From positions 1 to 64,000 of the forward strand of contig NZ_JAPSLH010000014.1 in the NCBI RefSeq assembly GCF_031180965.1: a DNA stretch of 64,000 bases, read 5' to 3'. The notes under the pieces were generated by a model. That model had not been told where the DNA came from. It saw nothing but the letters and a program-made list of their open reading frames with translations, and did no database searches. A program made the translations under genes and the position numbers. This document shows positions 42,741 to 51,871 of this stretch, one piece after another. The DNA comes from Chelativorans sp. GTDB taxonomy: Bacteria; Pseudomonadota; Alphaproteobacteria; Rhizobiales; Rhizobiaceae. How positions within the stretch are numbered: position 1 is the stretch's first letter; every line of letters starts with the position of its first letter.

Positions 42741-43283
42741 CTATCGACTATAGGGGGACACGCACTGCCGCCGCGGACCGTTGTTGGGCTGATATGTGTT
42801 GTCCGATGCGCGATACGACCGCCATCGATCATAGCACCACTGGACGTGAGCGTTGCCGGAAGGTCGGACTGCCTGCTGGCTCATGGTCCCGCCAATGATG
42901 GCCCCGAGGGCAAAGGCGGCAGGTGGAAACCACCAGCCGTCGTGGTAGCGGTATCCCGGGCGGCGATCGCGAAAGCCCCGATGACCGCGCCAATGCCTGC
43001 TGCCGGCTCGACGTTCAAAATGATCACGGTCCCGGTCCCGATCCCAGCCCCGATTGCCCCGGCGGTCGCGATCCCAGTGCCGCTCCAGATCGCGGCGATC
43101 AAAGTTCCGGTCGTTGTCGCGAAGCAACCGGCGCCACGCGTCTTCCTGTACGCGCAAGACTTGCGGTGTGGCTTCAGGCGCCTTGGGCGGAACCAATGGA
43201 GCGCTGGCCGCTGAACCCATGGTGGCCAAGGCGGTCGCAAGGGCAATAGCGGCGCAGAGCGGCTTACTTTTGCTGAGTTTCAT
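42741..43283 (-). CDS. BA14K-family exported protein
   Basis: 180 aa; signal peptide, Arg/Asp-rich middle, [25 protein letters not shown] and C-terminal [33 protein letters not shown]. Confidence 0.85.
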   Translation of the reverse strand: MKLSKSKPLCAAIALATALATMGSAASAPLVPPKAPEATPQVLRVQEDAWRRLLRDNDRNFDRRDLERHWDRDRRGNRGWDRDRDRDHFERRAGSRHWRGHRGFRDRRPGYRYHDGWWFPPAAFALGAIIGGTMSQQAVRPSGNAHVQWCYDRWRSYRASDNTYQPNNGPRRQCVSPYSR

Positions 43284-43495
43284 TTTGGCGCCTCAAGTTG
43301 GACGGTTTACACGCAAACCAGCACCGTGCCCGTAATGTTCCGAAAACGGGGGCAGGCTCGGAGCCGATCCTGGCGTTCCTCCCGTCTGGTTGGCGAATGG
43401 TACGGCGTCCGCCTGCACACGCAATCTACATGGCGCTCGCCTTGGTGGTGTTCCGATCCTTCTTCCACTTCCGTCGTAGTGGTTGCCCCGTGGCA

Positions 43496-43804
43496 TCATC
43501 GCTGGCGTTCTGCAAATTTGGTGGACAGGCAGACTCCAAGCTGGCCGCTGACATCGCTGATGAAGGTAACGCCCAAGCCTTCGAAGACAGACCTGAATGT
43601 CCGCACCACATCTTCGGGGCAGGATGTATTGCCGTTCTCAAAACGCGTGACGGTGAGGCCGGAAACTCCGGCCAACTTGGCGAACTCCCGGACCGACAGC
43701 CCCAAGCCCGCCCTTGCCATGCGGCATTGAACGGGCGAGATCAGTTTTGAGGTATGGATGGACGCCTTGCTATTGGGAGCACCTCTATCGAGAGCCATCG
43801 TCAA
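43496..43804 (-). CDS. XRE-family HTH regulator
   Basis: 102 aa; CRMARAGLGLSVREFAKLAGVSGLTVTRFENGNTSCPEDVVRTFRSVFEGLGVTFI. Confidence 0.8.
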   Translation of the reverse strand: MTMALDRGAPNSKASIHTSKLISPVQCRMARAGLGLSVREFAKLAGVSGLTVTRFENGNTSCPEDVVRTFRSVFEGLGVTFISDVSGQLGVCLSTKFAERQR

Positions 43805-46800
43805 GCGCCCAACGCCGCAGGAGCCTCCCCCTCATCGTGGCGCAGCAGCGTCTTGCTGGCGATGAAGGTGTAGAACATCGGGACGACGAAGAGCGTGAAC
43901 ATTGTTCCAATCAGAATCCCCGAAAAGATGACGAGGCCCATGGAGTAGCGTGCGGCCGCACCGGCGCCGCCTGCAAGGATGAGCGGCACCACGCCAAGCG
44001 ACATCGCCGCCGTGGTCATGAGGATGGGGCGAAGGCGGACTTTCGCCGAGGCGACAATCGCCTCGCGCCGCGAGAGATGGTGCAGTTCGCGCTGCTGGTT
44101 TGCGAACTCCACCAGCAGGATGCCGTGCTTCGTGATGAGGCCGATGAGCGTGATGAGGCCCACCTGCGTATAGATGTTCAGCGTGCCGAGCCCCAGATTG
44201 AGCGGAATTATTGCGCCGAAGATCGACAGTGGGACCGACATCATGATGATCAGCGGATCGCGGAAGCTCTCGAACTGCGCCGCCAGCACCAGATAAATCA
44301 CGATCAACGCCATTGCGAAGGCGATGAGGATGGTGTTTCCCTGCTCCTTCTCAAGCCGCGACTGCCCCGAATAGTCGACGAAGAACCCCTCGGGCAGGGT
44401 CTGCCGGGCAATGTCCTCGATCGTCTGCAGGCCGGTGCCGGTGGTGACGCCTGGCAGCGGCAGCGCCGAGATCGTTGCCGCGTTCAGCTGGTTGAACTGC
44501 TCGATCGAGGCAGGTGAGGCAGCGGTCGAGATGGAGACCACCGCCGAGAGCGGCACCATGTCACCCGTGGTGCTGCGCACGAAATAATGCCCGAGGCTCT
44601 CCGGGTTGGCGCGATAGCGCTCCGGCACCTGGGTGATGATGTCGTAGCTGTTGGAGTCACGGTCGAATTGCGCAACGGCGCCGCCGCCCACCAATACGCC
44701 GAGCGTGGTGCCGATGTCGCGTGCGGGGATGTTCAGAGCCGCTGCGCGGTCGCGATCGACGGTGATGGTCACCTGCGGCGCGTCGAAGGCAAGTGAGTTC
44801 TGCACCACGATGAAGCGGCCGCTCGCCTGCGCCTTCTGCCTGATCTCCTCGGCGATCTCGTACACTTGGCTCGGATCGCCGGTCGACTGGATAACGACCG
44901 AGATTGGCAGCCCACCGCCGGCGCCTGGGAGCGAGGGCGGCGCAAAGACCAGCGCCTCAACGCCCGCCACCTTGGTCAGGCGTTGCTGGATATCGGCCTG
45001 GATCTCCTTTTGGGAGCGGTCGCGTTCGGCCCAGTCGTTGAAAGCCCAAAGCGCGATCGCGCTGTTGGTCTGGCCGCCGAAGCCGACGATGGAGAAGTTG
45101 GTGCGCAACTCAGGGAGGTCCAGCGTCAGTTCGCGCATCTGATCCGTATAGAGCTTCGTGTATTCGGAGGTTGCATAGCGCGGCGCGTTCACCAGCGAAA
45201 ATAGCGCTCCCTGGTCCTCCTCTGGGGCCAATTCGCTTGACGTTTTCATGAAGAGAAAACCCGTCAGCGCAACCAGCGAAAGGACGACGAGCAGCGTGAC
45301 TGGGCGGTAGTTGAGGGAGCCGGAAACCAGCCTCTCGTACCGGTTTTCGATACGCGTGAAGGTGCGGTCGACAGCGGTCTGGAACCTGCTGTGGACGCCG
45401 GCTTTCAGGATGCGCGCACTCATCATCGGCGTGATCGTGAGCGCCACGACGCCAGAGATGATCACCGCGCCGGCCAGGGTGAAGGCGAATTCGCGGAAAA
45501 GCGAGCCGGTAAGCCCGCCGGTGAAGGCAAGCGGCGCGAACACGGCTGCAAGCGTGATCGTCATTGCGATGACCGCTGTCGAGATTTCCGCCATTCCGGT
45601 GAACGCCGCCTGGCGCGGGGTCATCCCTTCCTCCATGTGGCGGTGGATGTTCTCCACCACCACGATCGCGTCGTCGACCACCAAGCCGATGGCAAGCACC
45701 ATGGCCAGCAGCGACAGGAGGTTGATGGAGAAGCCCACCAGATAAAGCAGGAAGCACACTCCGATTAGCGAGAGGGGGATGGTCACGATCGGCATCAGGA
45801 CCGAGCGGAACGAGCCCAGGAACAACAGGATGACCAGGACGACGATCACCACCGCCTCGGCGATGGTCTTAAAGACCTCCTCGATTGAAGCGCTGATGGA
45901 ATCGGTCGCGTCATAGACCATCTCCATCGTCATCCCTTCCGGCAGCGTTGCCTGGATGGCGGGCATTTCGGCAAGCACGGCCGCAGAGGTGTCCAGCGGG
46001 TTTGCCGCCGGCGTCGGGAAAATGCCGATGAAGGTGCCCGGATTGCCGTCAAAAGTCACGATCGTGTCGGTGCTCTCCGCCGCAAGCTCGACATCCGCCA
46101 CATCGCGCAGCCGCACCACCTCGTCACCTTCGGATTTGAGGGGCAGGGCGCCGAACGCTTCCGGCGTCTGCAGCGTCGTCTGCGTGGTGATCGCGTAGGC
46201 GACATATTCGTTCTTCGTCTTGCCGGGCGCCGAGAGGAAGTTCGAGGAGTTGATCGCGCTCACCAGTTCGGCCGCCGTGACGCCGCGCGCGGCGAGCCGC
46301 ACAGGATCAACCCACACCCGCATGGCATAATTTGCGGCGCCCAGAACCTGGACTTCCGCCACGCCTTCGATCGTCGACATGCGCGGCCGGATCACGCGCT
46401 CGATATATTCGGTGAGCTGCTCGGCCGTCATGTTGGGGTTCTGCAAGGCGATGTACATGATCGCGAATTGCATGCCAGTGCCCTTGACGATCGTCGGGTC
46501 CTCGGCCTCGGAAGGAAGCTGCCCACGCACCTGCTGGACCTTGGACATGACCTCGGTTAAGGCGGTGTCAGGGTTGGAGCCGAGCTGCATCTGCACCGTC
46601 ACCACGCTGGCCGAAGGGCGGCTCTGGGAAGACACATATTCAATATTCTCGGTCGTCGAGACGGCAGCGGCGATCGGAGACGTGATGAAGCCCTGGATCA
46701 GGTCAGCGCTTGCGCCGGGGTAGGTGGTGGTGATGGTGATGACCGTCTCCTCCACCTCCGGATATTGCCGGACAGGCAGATTGAACAGGCCCTGGAAGCC

Positions 46801-46872
46801 CAGCAGCAGGATCAGGAGGCCGAGAACGGTCGATAGGACGGGCCGCCGGATGAAAAGCGCCGAGATGCTCAT
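43801..46872 (-). CDS. RND efflux transporter permease (AcrB/MexB type)
   Basis: 1023 aa; MSISALFIRRPVLSTVLGLLILLLGF; GLVVDDAIVVVENIHRHMEEG; GLITKHGILLVEFANQQRE. Confidence 0.95.
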   Translation of the reverse strand: MSISALFIRRPVLSTVLGLLILLLGFQGLFNLPVRQYPEVEETVITITTTYPGASADLIQGFITSPIAAAVSTTENIEYVSSQSRPSASVVTVQMQLGSNPDTALTEVMSKVQQVRGQLPSEAEDPTIVKGTGMQFAIMYIALQNPNMTAEQLTEYIERVIRPRMSTIEGVAEVQVLGAANYAMRVWVDPVRLAARGVTAAELVSAINSSNFLSAPGKTKNEYVAYAITTQTTLQTPEAFGALPLKSEGDEVVRLRDVADVELAAESTDTIVTFDGNPGTFIGIFPTPAANPLDTSAAVLAEMPAIQATLPEGMTMEMVYDATDSISASIEEVFKTIAEAVVIVVLVILLFLGSFRSVLMPIVTIPLSLIGVCFLLYLVGFSINLLSLLAMVLAIGLVVDDAIVVVENIHRHMEEGMTPRQAAFTGMAEISTAVIAMTITLAAVFAPLAFTGGLTGSLFREFAFTLAGAVIISGVVALTITPMMSARILKAGVHSRFQTAVDRTFTRIENRYERLVSGSLNYRPVTLLVVLSLVALTGFLFMKTSSELAPEEDQGALFSLVNAPRYATSEYTKLYTDQMRELTLDLPELRTNFSIVGFGGQTNSAIALWAFNDWAERDRSQKEIQADIQQRLTKVAGVEALVFAPPSLPGAGGGLPISVVIQSTGDPSQVYEIAEEIRQKAQASGRFIVVQNSLAFDAPQVTITVDRDRAAALNIPARDIGTTLGVLVGGGAVAQFDRDSNSYDIITQVPERYRANPESLGHYFVRSTTGDMVPLSAVVSISTAASPASIEQFNQLNAATISALPLPGVTTGTGLQTIEDIARQTLPEGFFVDYSGQSRLEKEQGNTILIAFAMALIVIYLVLAAQFESFRDPLIIMMSVPLSIFGAIIPLNLGLGTLNIYTQVGLITLIGLITKHGILLVEFANQQRELHHLSRREAIVASAKVRLRPILMTTAAMSLGVVPLILAGGAGAAARYSMGLVIFSGILIGTMFTLFVVPMFYTFIASKTLLRHDEGEAPAALGA

Positions 46873-48155
46873 GGTACGGTGCTCCCCACCTGTAGCGGCT
46901 GAACTGTGTTGTCGATCGTGACCTGCGCGCCATTCGTCAGGCGGTTCTGCCCTGCATTCACGACGAGGTCGCCCGCGGAGAGGCCCCTCTTGATCTCGAC
47001 GGAGCCCTCGCTGCGCCTCCCAACCTCAACAAAGACCTGTTCGATCACATAAACCTTAGGGGCCGCGCCCGGCTGCGCCGCGGCTTTAGCGGCGGCTGAG
47101 CCCGGCTGTTTCTCCGCGGCAGGCTCGCTTCGCTGGGCCAGCTTTGGCGTGGCAGGCTCCGCTCCGGACTGGGACGCATCCGGTTCCTCCTGTGGCCCTG
47201 CGGAAGGCGCCGCCGCTTCAGCCGGCGCTGGGTTGGCTCCTTCCCCCTGGGGGCGGAGGCGATAGACATAGTCGCCGTAAAGGCTGGTCACGACGGCGGT
47301 CTGCGGCACCGCCAGGACATCCTGCTCGGCGGGAAGCTCGATCATCACCCGAACGAACTGTCCTGGGTTCAACCTGCCTTCCGGATTTGCGATCTCCGCC
47401 CGGACCGAGACCAGCCGTGTCGACGGGTTGACCTTGGGGTCGATGCCGATGATCGCGCCCGTGAAGGGCATATCGCTGTCCGTCAGTCCGGCCCGCACGG
47501 GCTGCCCGATCTTTAACGCCTGGAGCTCTTGCTCAGGAACGGTGAAATTGACCCGCATCCGTTCCAGATCCTGCAACGTGGCTACAATGGTGCCCGGCGT
47601 GAGATACTGGCCAAGCTCGACCTGTGGAATGCCGATCGTTCCGTTGAACGGCGCCCGCAGCTGTTTCTGGCTTAATGCTGCGCCGGCCTTCATGACCTGC
47701 GCGGCCGAAGCCGATGCCGCCGCTTCGGCCGATTCCAGATCAGATGTGGTGCCGACGCCGCGCCGCTGCAGCTCGCGCGCGCGCTCCAAGGTTTGCTGAT
47801 CCAGCGCCGCCTGCGTTTGGGCCGCCGCAAGGTCGGCCTTCTGCATCTCGTCATCGAGCCGCACGAGCACATCTCCCTGCTTCACCCGCCCGTTCGGGGC
47901 GAAGGTGATCTCCTCCACGAGGCCGGACGTTTCGACGGCGAGATCGACGCCGTTGGCCGCGCTCACCGTACCGATCGCCGCAATGCTGGGCTTCCATTCG
48001 ATCGGTTCAACGATGGTCGTGGAGACGGTGAGAGTCGGCGTCGGCATGTTCGCGAAATACTGTTCGATCATGCGATCGCGAAACATGTTGTAACCAACCA
48101 ACCCCCCGGCGATTAAAGCAACGAGAACGAAGGCAATGATGAAGCGGACGATCAT
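46869..48155 (-). CDS. RND efflux periplasmic adaptor (membrane fusion protein)
   Basis: 428 aa; TVSAANGVDLAVETSGLVEEITFAPNGRVKQGDVLVRLDDEMQKADLAAAQTQ; LRAPFNGTIGIPQVELGQYLTPGT. Confidence 0.93.
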   Translation of the reverse strand: MIVRFIIAFVLVALIAGGLVGYNMFRDRMIEQYFANMPTPTLTVSTTIVEPIEWKPSIAAIGTVSAANGVDLAVETSGLVEEITFAPNGRVKQGDVLVRLDDEMQKADLAAAQTQAALDQQTLERARELQRRGVGTTSDLESAEAAASASAAQVMKAGAALSQKQLRAPFNGTIGIPQVELGQYLTPGTIVATLQDLERMRVNFTVPEQELQALKIGQPVRAGLTDSDMPFTGAIIGIDPKVNPSTRLVSVRAEIANPEGRLNPGQFVRVMIELPAEQDVLAVPQTAVVTSLYGDYVYRLRPQGEGANPAPAEAAAPSAGPQEEPDASQSGAEPATPKLAQRSEPAAEKQPGSAAAKAAAQPGAAPKVYVIEQVFVEVGRRSEGSVEIKRGLSAGDLVVNAGQNRLTNGAQVTIDNTVQPLQVGSTVP

Positions 48156-48255
48156 GGAGAATGGTTTTCCGTTGCGGACACAGGCCTATGCGCGTCCCCA
48201 GCCGCCGAATCCGCAGGTCCCGACCGGCATGTTGCGGGAACGAGGCAGTTACTGT

Positions 48256-48269
48256 ACCGTCCGGACGGT
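48256..48269. promoter_or_regulatory. Perfect palindrome, likely TetR operator
   Basis: accgtccggacggt, identical to its reverse complement, between the RND adaptor start and the tetR start. Confidence 0.65.
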
Positions 48270-48295
48270 TATGTCAATCCCGGCGACCAGGTCTG

Positions 48296-48826
48296 ATGCC
48301 CCGCAGTGCGAACTCAAAGCAGAGAATACTAGATGCCGCTTCCGAGCTCGCACGAACGGAAGGTTCGGCGCACCTTTCTCTCGATGCCGTTGCGGCGCGG
48401 GCAGGTATCTCCAAAGGGGGCCTTCTCTATAATTTCCCGACAAAGACCGCACTGCTCAAAGCGCTGGTGCAGCAGTTCATTGAGCATTTCGAAGCGACAT
48501 TGAACGCGGTCGGCAACGCTGCCGGCGGTGGTCCGCTGGCCAGGGACTATTTCGAGGTGGCCTTGGAGGATCTCCAGAATGCGAGACCGCCGTCCTCTGG
48601 CTTGCTCGCCGCGCTTTCGGAGGATCCAGAGCTGCTTTCGCCGGTACGACAGTTCAATCGCAAGCTGCTCGACAGGATGAAATCAGGATCGACGGACTAC
48701 ACCGCCGTCCTCATGCTCTTCATGGTCTTGGAGGGGATGCGCTGCCAAAAATTGCTCGGCACAGAAGTTCTCACCGCTGATGAACGCAATAACCTCCTAA
48801 AGAGGCTCGAGGCAATGCTGGGGTAA
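48296..48826 (+). CDS. TetR-family regulator (probable RND pump repressor)
   Basis: MPRSANSKQRILDAASELARTEGSAHLSLDAVAARAGISKGGLLYNFPTKTALLKALVQQFIEHFEA; divergent from the RND operon. Confidence 0.9.
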   Translation: MPRSANSKQRILDAASELARTEGSAHLSLDAVAARAGISKGGLLYNFPTKTALLKALVQQFIEHFEATLNAVGNAAGGGPLARDYFEVALEDLQNARPPSSGLLAALSEDPELLSPVRQFNRKLLDRMKSGSTDYTAVLMLFMVLEGMRCQKLLGTEVLTADERNNLLKRLEAMLG

Positions 48827-49004
48827 GTAGCGCTTCCCAAAGGTGGAGCAGCTGGACGCTCGCATAGAAGGCTACCGGTGGATTGGCAGAAGTTGCCGTA
48901 TCTTTGTCATTTCTGCCGTAAGAACCGACTGCTAGGTTCAATCGTCCGTCGGAAGCGCGACGGGCTCTGCAAGCGCCATCAACTCCCAGGCACAAAACGG
49001 GCCG

Positions 49005-49424
49005 GTGCATATGACAAAGGCAATCGCAATCCTTGTGGCCCGCCTGATCTTTGGCGGCGCATTCCTCCTGGCGACCTCCATGAAATTCACCGGTATGGAC
49101 GCAACAGCGGGCTATATCGCCTCCATCGGGCTTCCGTTCCCGCTCTTCTTCGCTTGGGCCGCCGCCGTGTTTGAGCTTGGCCTCGCGCTGGCATTCTTCA
49201 CGGGAGCGTTCTTCGCCGAGGCAGCGATCCTCGCCATCGTCTACGTGTTCTTCTTGGCGTTTGCGTTTCATGGGCCGTCGCGATGGGAGGAAAACCCGAT
49301 GGAGTTCGGCTTCTTCATCGACCACTTCACCCTCATTGCGGGACTTCTGTTTGCCGCGGTTCATGGACCTGGCGAGAAGCTGGCGCTCGACTGGCGCCTG
49401 TCTCGCGCTCGCCGCAGCGGCTGA
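49005..49424 (+). CDS. DoxX-family membrane protein
   Basis: 139 aa; LVARLIFGGAFLLATSMKFTGMDATAGYIASIGLPFPLFFAWAAAVFELGLALAFF. Confidence 0.85.
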   Translation: MHMTKAIAILVARLIFGGAFLLATSMKFTGMDATAGYIASIGLPFPLFFAWAAAVFELGLALAFFTGAFFAEAAILAIVYVFFLAFAFHGPSRWEENPMEFGFFIDHFTLIAGLLFAAVHGPGEKLALDWRLSRARRSG

Positions 49425-49503
49425 CGGAGGCGACGATGACGATGACTAGGATCGACGTCGCAGCGCTTGCGCCGGCGGTGGCAACCATTCACGAAGAAAG
49501 GAC

Positions 49504-49953
49504 ATGAACATGCCAAGCACTATCAAGCTGCACCGCGTTCTCGCCACGCGGCCCGAGAAGGTCTTTAGGGCCTTCGTCGAACCTGATGCCGTTGCGAGCT
49601 GGCTTCCGCCTAACGGGTTCACCTGCACTGTTCACGAGCTCGACGCCGCGGTCGGCGGCGCTCACCGGATGTCGTTCCGCAATTTCACGACCGGTGGCAG
49701 CCATTCCTTTGGGGGCACCTACACGGAGCTCGTTCCCGGCGAGCGGCTCGTCTACACGGACAGTTTCGACGATCCCAACCTGCCCGGGGAGATGACGACG
49801 ACCGTGGTGCTGAAAGCCGTTTCGGTTGGCACCGAGGTAAGCATTGAGCAGCAGGGAATTCCAGACCTGATTCCGCCCGAGGCCTGCTACCTCGGCTGGC
49901 AGGAATCCCTTCGCAAGCTTGCGAAACTCGTCGAGCCGGAGATCAACCAGTAG
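49504..49953 (+). CDS. SRPBCC/AHSA1-family protein
   Basis: 149 aa; IKLHRVLATRPEKVFRAFVEPDAVASWLPPNGFTCTVHELDAAVGGAHRMSFRNF. Confidence 0.9.
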   Translation: MNMPSTIKLHRVLATRPEKVFRAFVEPDAVASWLPPNGFTCTVHELDAAVGGAHRMSFRNFTTGGSHSFGGTYTELVPGERLVYTDSFDDPNLPGEMTTTVVLKAVSVGTEVSIEQQGIPDLIPPEACYLGWQESLRKLAKLVEPEINQ

Positions 49954-50235
49954 GTCGGGAATGGCCTCGATCAACTTGCTCCACCAGCGCGGCATCGCCC
50001 CAAGGCAGTCCGTTACGCCAGAACCTTCCGCCGTGGAACTGGAGAGCCGCGCCGATGGCCGATCGGAGCGACCACCCGTCATCCATCCGATCCATCATCA
50101 TCTCCAAGACTACCTCGCGACCGGCGGCAAACCGGAAAAATCGTCGCGATCTTCCCAATCACTGTCGAATTCGCTGGCTGTTGTTCGTCATAGAAGCAAG
50201 CGCGAAGGGCGCGCACTCTCAAAGGGGGGAATGAT

Positions 50236-50658
50236 ATGAACACATCCGCAATGCTCTGGACCGGCCGTGTCCTGACGGGTCTCTTTGCCCTATTCATGCT
50301 GGGCGCATCGATCGCGCCGAAGCTGCTCGGAATGCCCATAGCCGAAGAGACCATGGCGCAGCTCGGCTGGCCCGAAGGCTATGCTTTTCTGATTGGAGTC
50401 ATCGAGCTGACGTGCCTCGTGCTCTACCTCATTACCCGCACCAGCTTGCTAGGGGCAATCCTAATGATGGGACTGCTCGGAGGCGCGATGGCGACGCAGA
50501 TCCGAGTGGAGAACCCGCTCTTCAGCCATATTTTGTTCAGTGTCTATCTCGGGCTGTTCATGTGGGGCGGCCTGTGGCTTCGCGATCAGCGCCTTCGGGC
50601 GCTGTTTCCGGTCGCCCGCGAGAGCGGCGAAACGGGCAGCCAGCCGGCTGCACCCTAA
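50236..50658 (+). CDS. DoxX-family membrane protein
   Basis: 140 aa; WTGRVLTGLFALFMLGASIAPKLLGMPIAEETMAQLGWPEGYAFLIGVIELTCLVLYLI. Confidence 0.85.
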   Translation: MNTSAMLWTGRVLTGLFALFMLGASIAPKLLGMPIAEETMAQLGWPEGYAFLIGVIELTCLVLYLITRTSLLGAILMMGLLGGAMATQIRVENPLFSHILFSVYLGLFMWGGLWLRDQRLRALFPVARESGETGSQPAAP

Positions 50659-50846
50659 CAGGCAGTCCTAACCCGCGCAGATGCAGAAGCGGAATACTTT
50701 CCTTGTGAGGTACGGCGTTCCGAAAGAATATTCCAGACCGTTGTCATCTCCCGCTAGGGTGTACTGCGACTTTGCGCCCCGCGAGGAGTAGAACGAACGA
50801 CAAAGGCTTTCCGCTGAAGCTCGACAATACAATAGGAGTCCATTCA

Positions 50847-51758
50847 ATGCGCGTTGCGCCTCTGGCATTTTCGCTGTCCCTCCTGGCCGGGTCCGCACTT
50901 GCAGCCGATATTCGTCCCCTGGTCGATGCCGAGTGGGTGAAGGCAAATGCCGGAAAGGATAACGTCGTCGTGCTCGACATTCGCGACAAGATCGCGGAGA
51001 CCGATCTCGGCGAAAAGCCCTACATCGAGGGTGCTGTCGTCGCGCCCTACGCCACGGCCGGCTGGCGTACCGAGTTGAACGGCGTGCCGGGTATGCTTCC
51101 GCCGCTCGAGCAGATCACAAAACTGATCGGTGATCTCGGCATCGATGATGACGATCACGTGGTCATCGTCCCGTGGGGCACTGACTCCAGCGAGGTGGGC
51201 GGCGCGACCCGCGTCTACTGGACTTTCAAATATCTCGGCCACGACGAGGTCTCGATCCTCGACGGCGGCTGGCGTCAGTATGACGCCGCCGGCGGACCGC
51301 GTTCGCTCGAGCCGGCCAAGCCGGAGCCCGCCAAGTTTACCGCGGCGCCGCGCGAGGAACTGCTCGCCACGACCGACGAAGTCGCCGAGGCGCTGAAATC
51401 CGGCGTGAAGCTGGTCGACGGCCGTCCCACCGACCAATACGAGGGCAGGGCGAAGAGCCCTGTCGTCGCCGCCCATGGAACTCTTCCGGGTTCGGTGAAC
51501 ATTGAGCATTCCAAGCTCTACAGTGCAGAGTACGCGCTCTTTGCCCGGCCCGAGACGGTGAAGGCGCTGACTGAGGCTGTCGGTCTCAGCGCTGACGAAA
51601 AGAACATCGCATTCTGCAACACTGGCCACTGGGCGTCGGTCGCATGGTTCGGCCTCTCCGAGGTGCTGGGCAACAAGAACACCAGCATGTATGACGGCTC
51701 AATGGCCGAGTGGACCGCCGATCCTTCGCGTCCCGTCGAGAACAAGTCGGGTACCTGA
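50847..51758 (+). CDS. Exported rhodanese-like sulfurtransferase
   Basis: Signal peptide MRVAPLAFSLSLLAGSALAADI; two rhodanese domains; active-site-like FCNTGHWASVAWFGLSEVLGNKNTSMYDGSMAEWT. Confidence 0.88.
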   Translation: MRVAPLAFSLSLLAGSALAADIRPLVDAEWVKANAGKDNVVVLDIRDKIAETDLGEKPYIEGAVVAPYATAGWRTELNGVPGMLPPLEQITKLIGDLGIDDDDHVVIVPWGTDSSEVGGATRVYWTFKYLGHDEVSILDGGWRQYDAAGGPRSLEPAKPEPAKFTAAPREELLATTDEVAEALKSGVKLVDGRPTDQYEGRAKSPVVAAHGTLPGSVNIEHSKLYSAEYALFARPETVKALTEAVGLSADEKNIAFCNTGHWASVAWFGLSEVLGNKNTSMYDGSMAEWTADPSRPVENKSGT

Positions 51759-51803
51759 TTTGCGCTGACGGGGTCCTGTTTTCCGGAGACCGAAGGGAAA
51801 CAG

Positions 51804-51833
51804 GTGAATGTCCGGATCCTTCCGGACATTCGC
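51804..51833 (+). promoter_or_regulatory. Strong intergenic stem-loop
   Basis: gaatgtccgga-tcct-tccggacattc, perfect 11-bp arms extended by flanking pairs. Confidence 0.65.
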
Positions 51834-51871
51834 CGTTTGAGAAGGGTCGCTGACAGCGGCCGGAATGAAAA

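Noticed and set aside
42960-43110. Short repetitive cggtcccgatccc-like DNA
   Set aside because: Explained by Asp/Arg (DRDRDR) codons within the BA14K protein; not a CRISPR or independent repeat
43298-43750. 150-aa plus-strand ORF
   Set aside because: Mostly antisense to the XRE regulator; no independent evidence
45110-45757. 215-aa minus-strand ORF
   Set aside because: Alternative frame inside the RND permease gene
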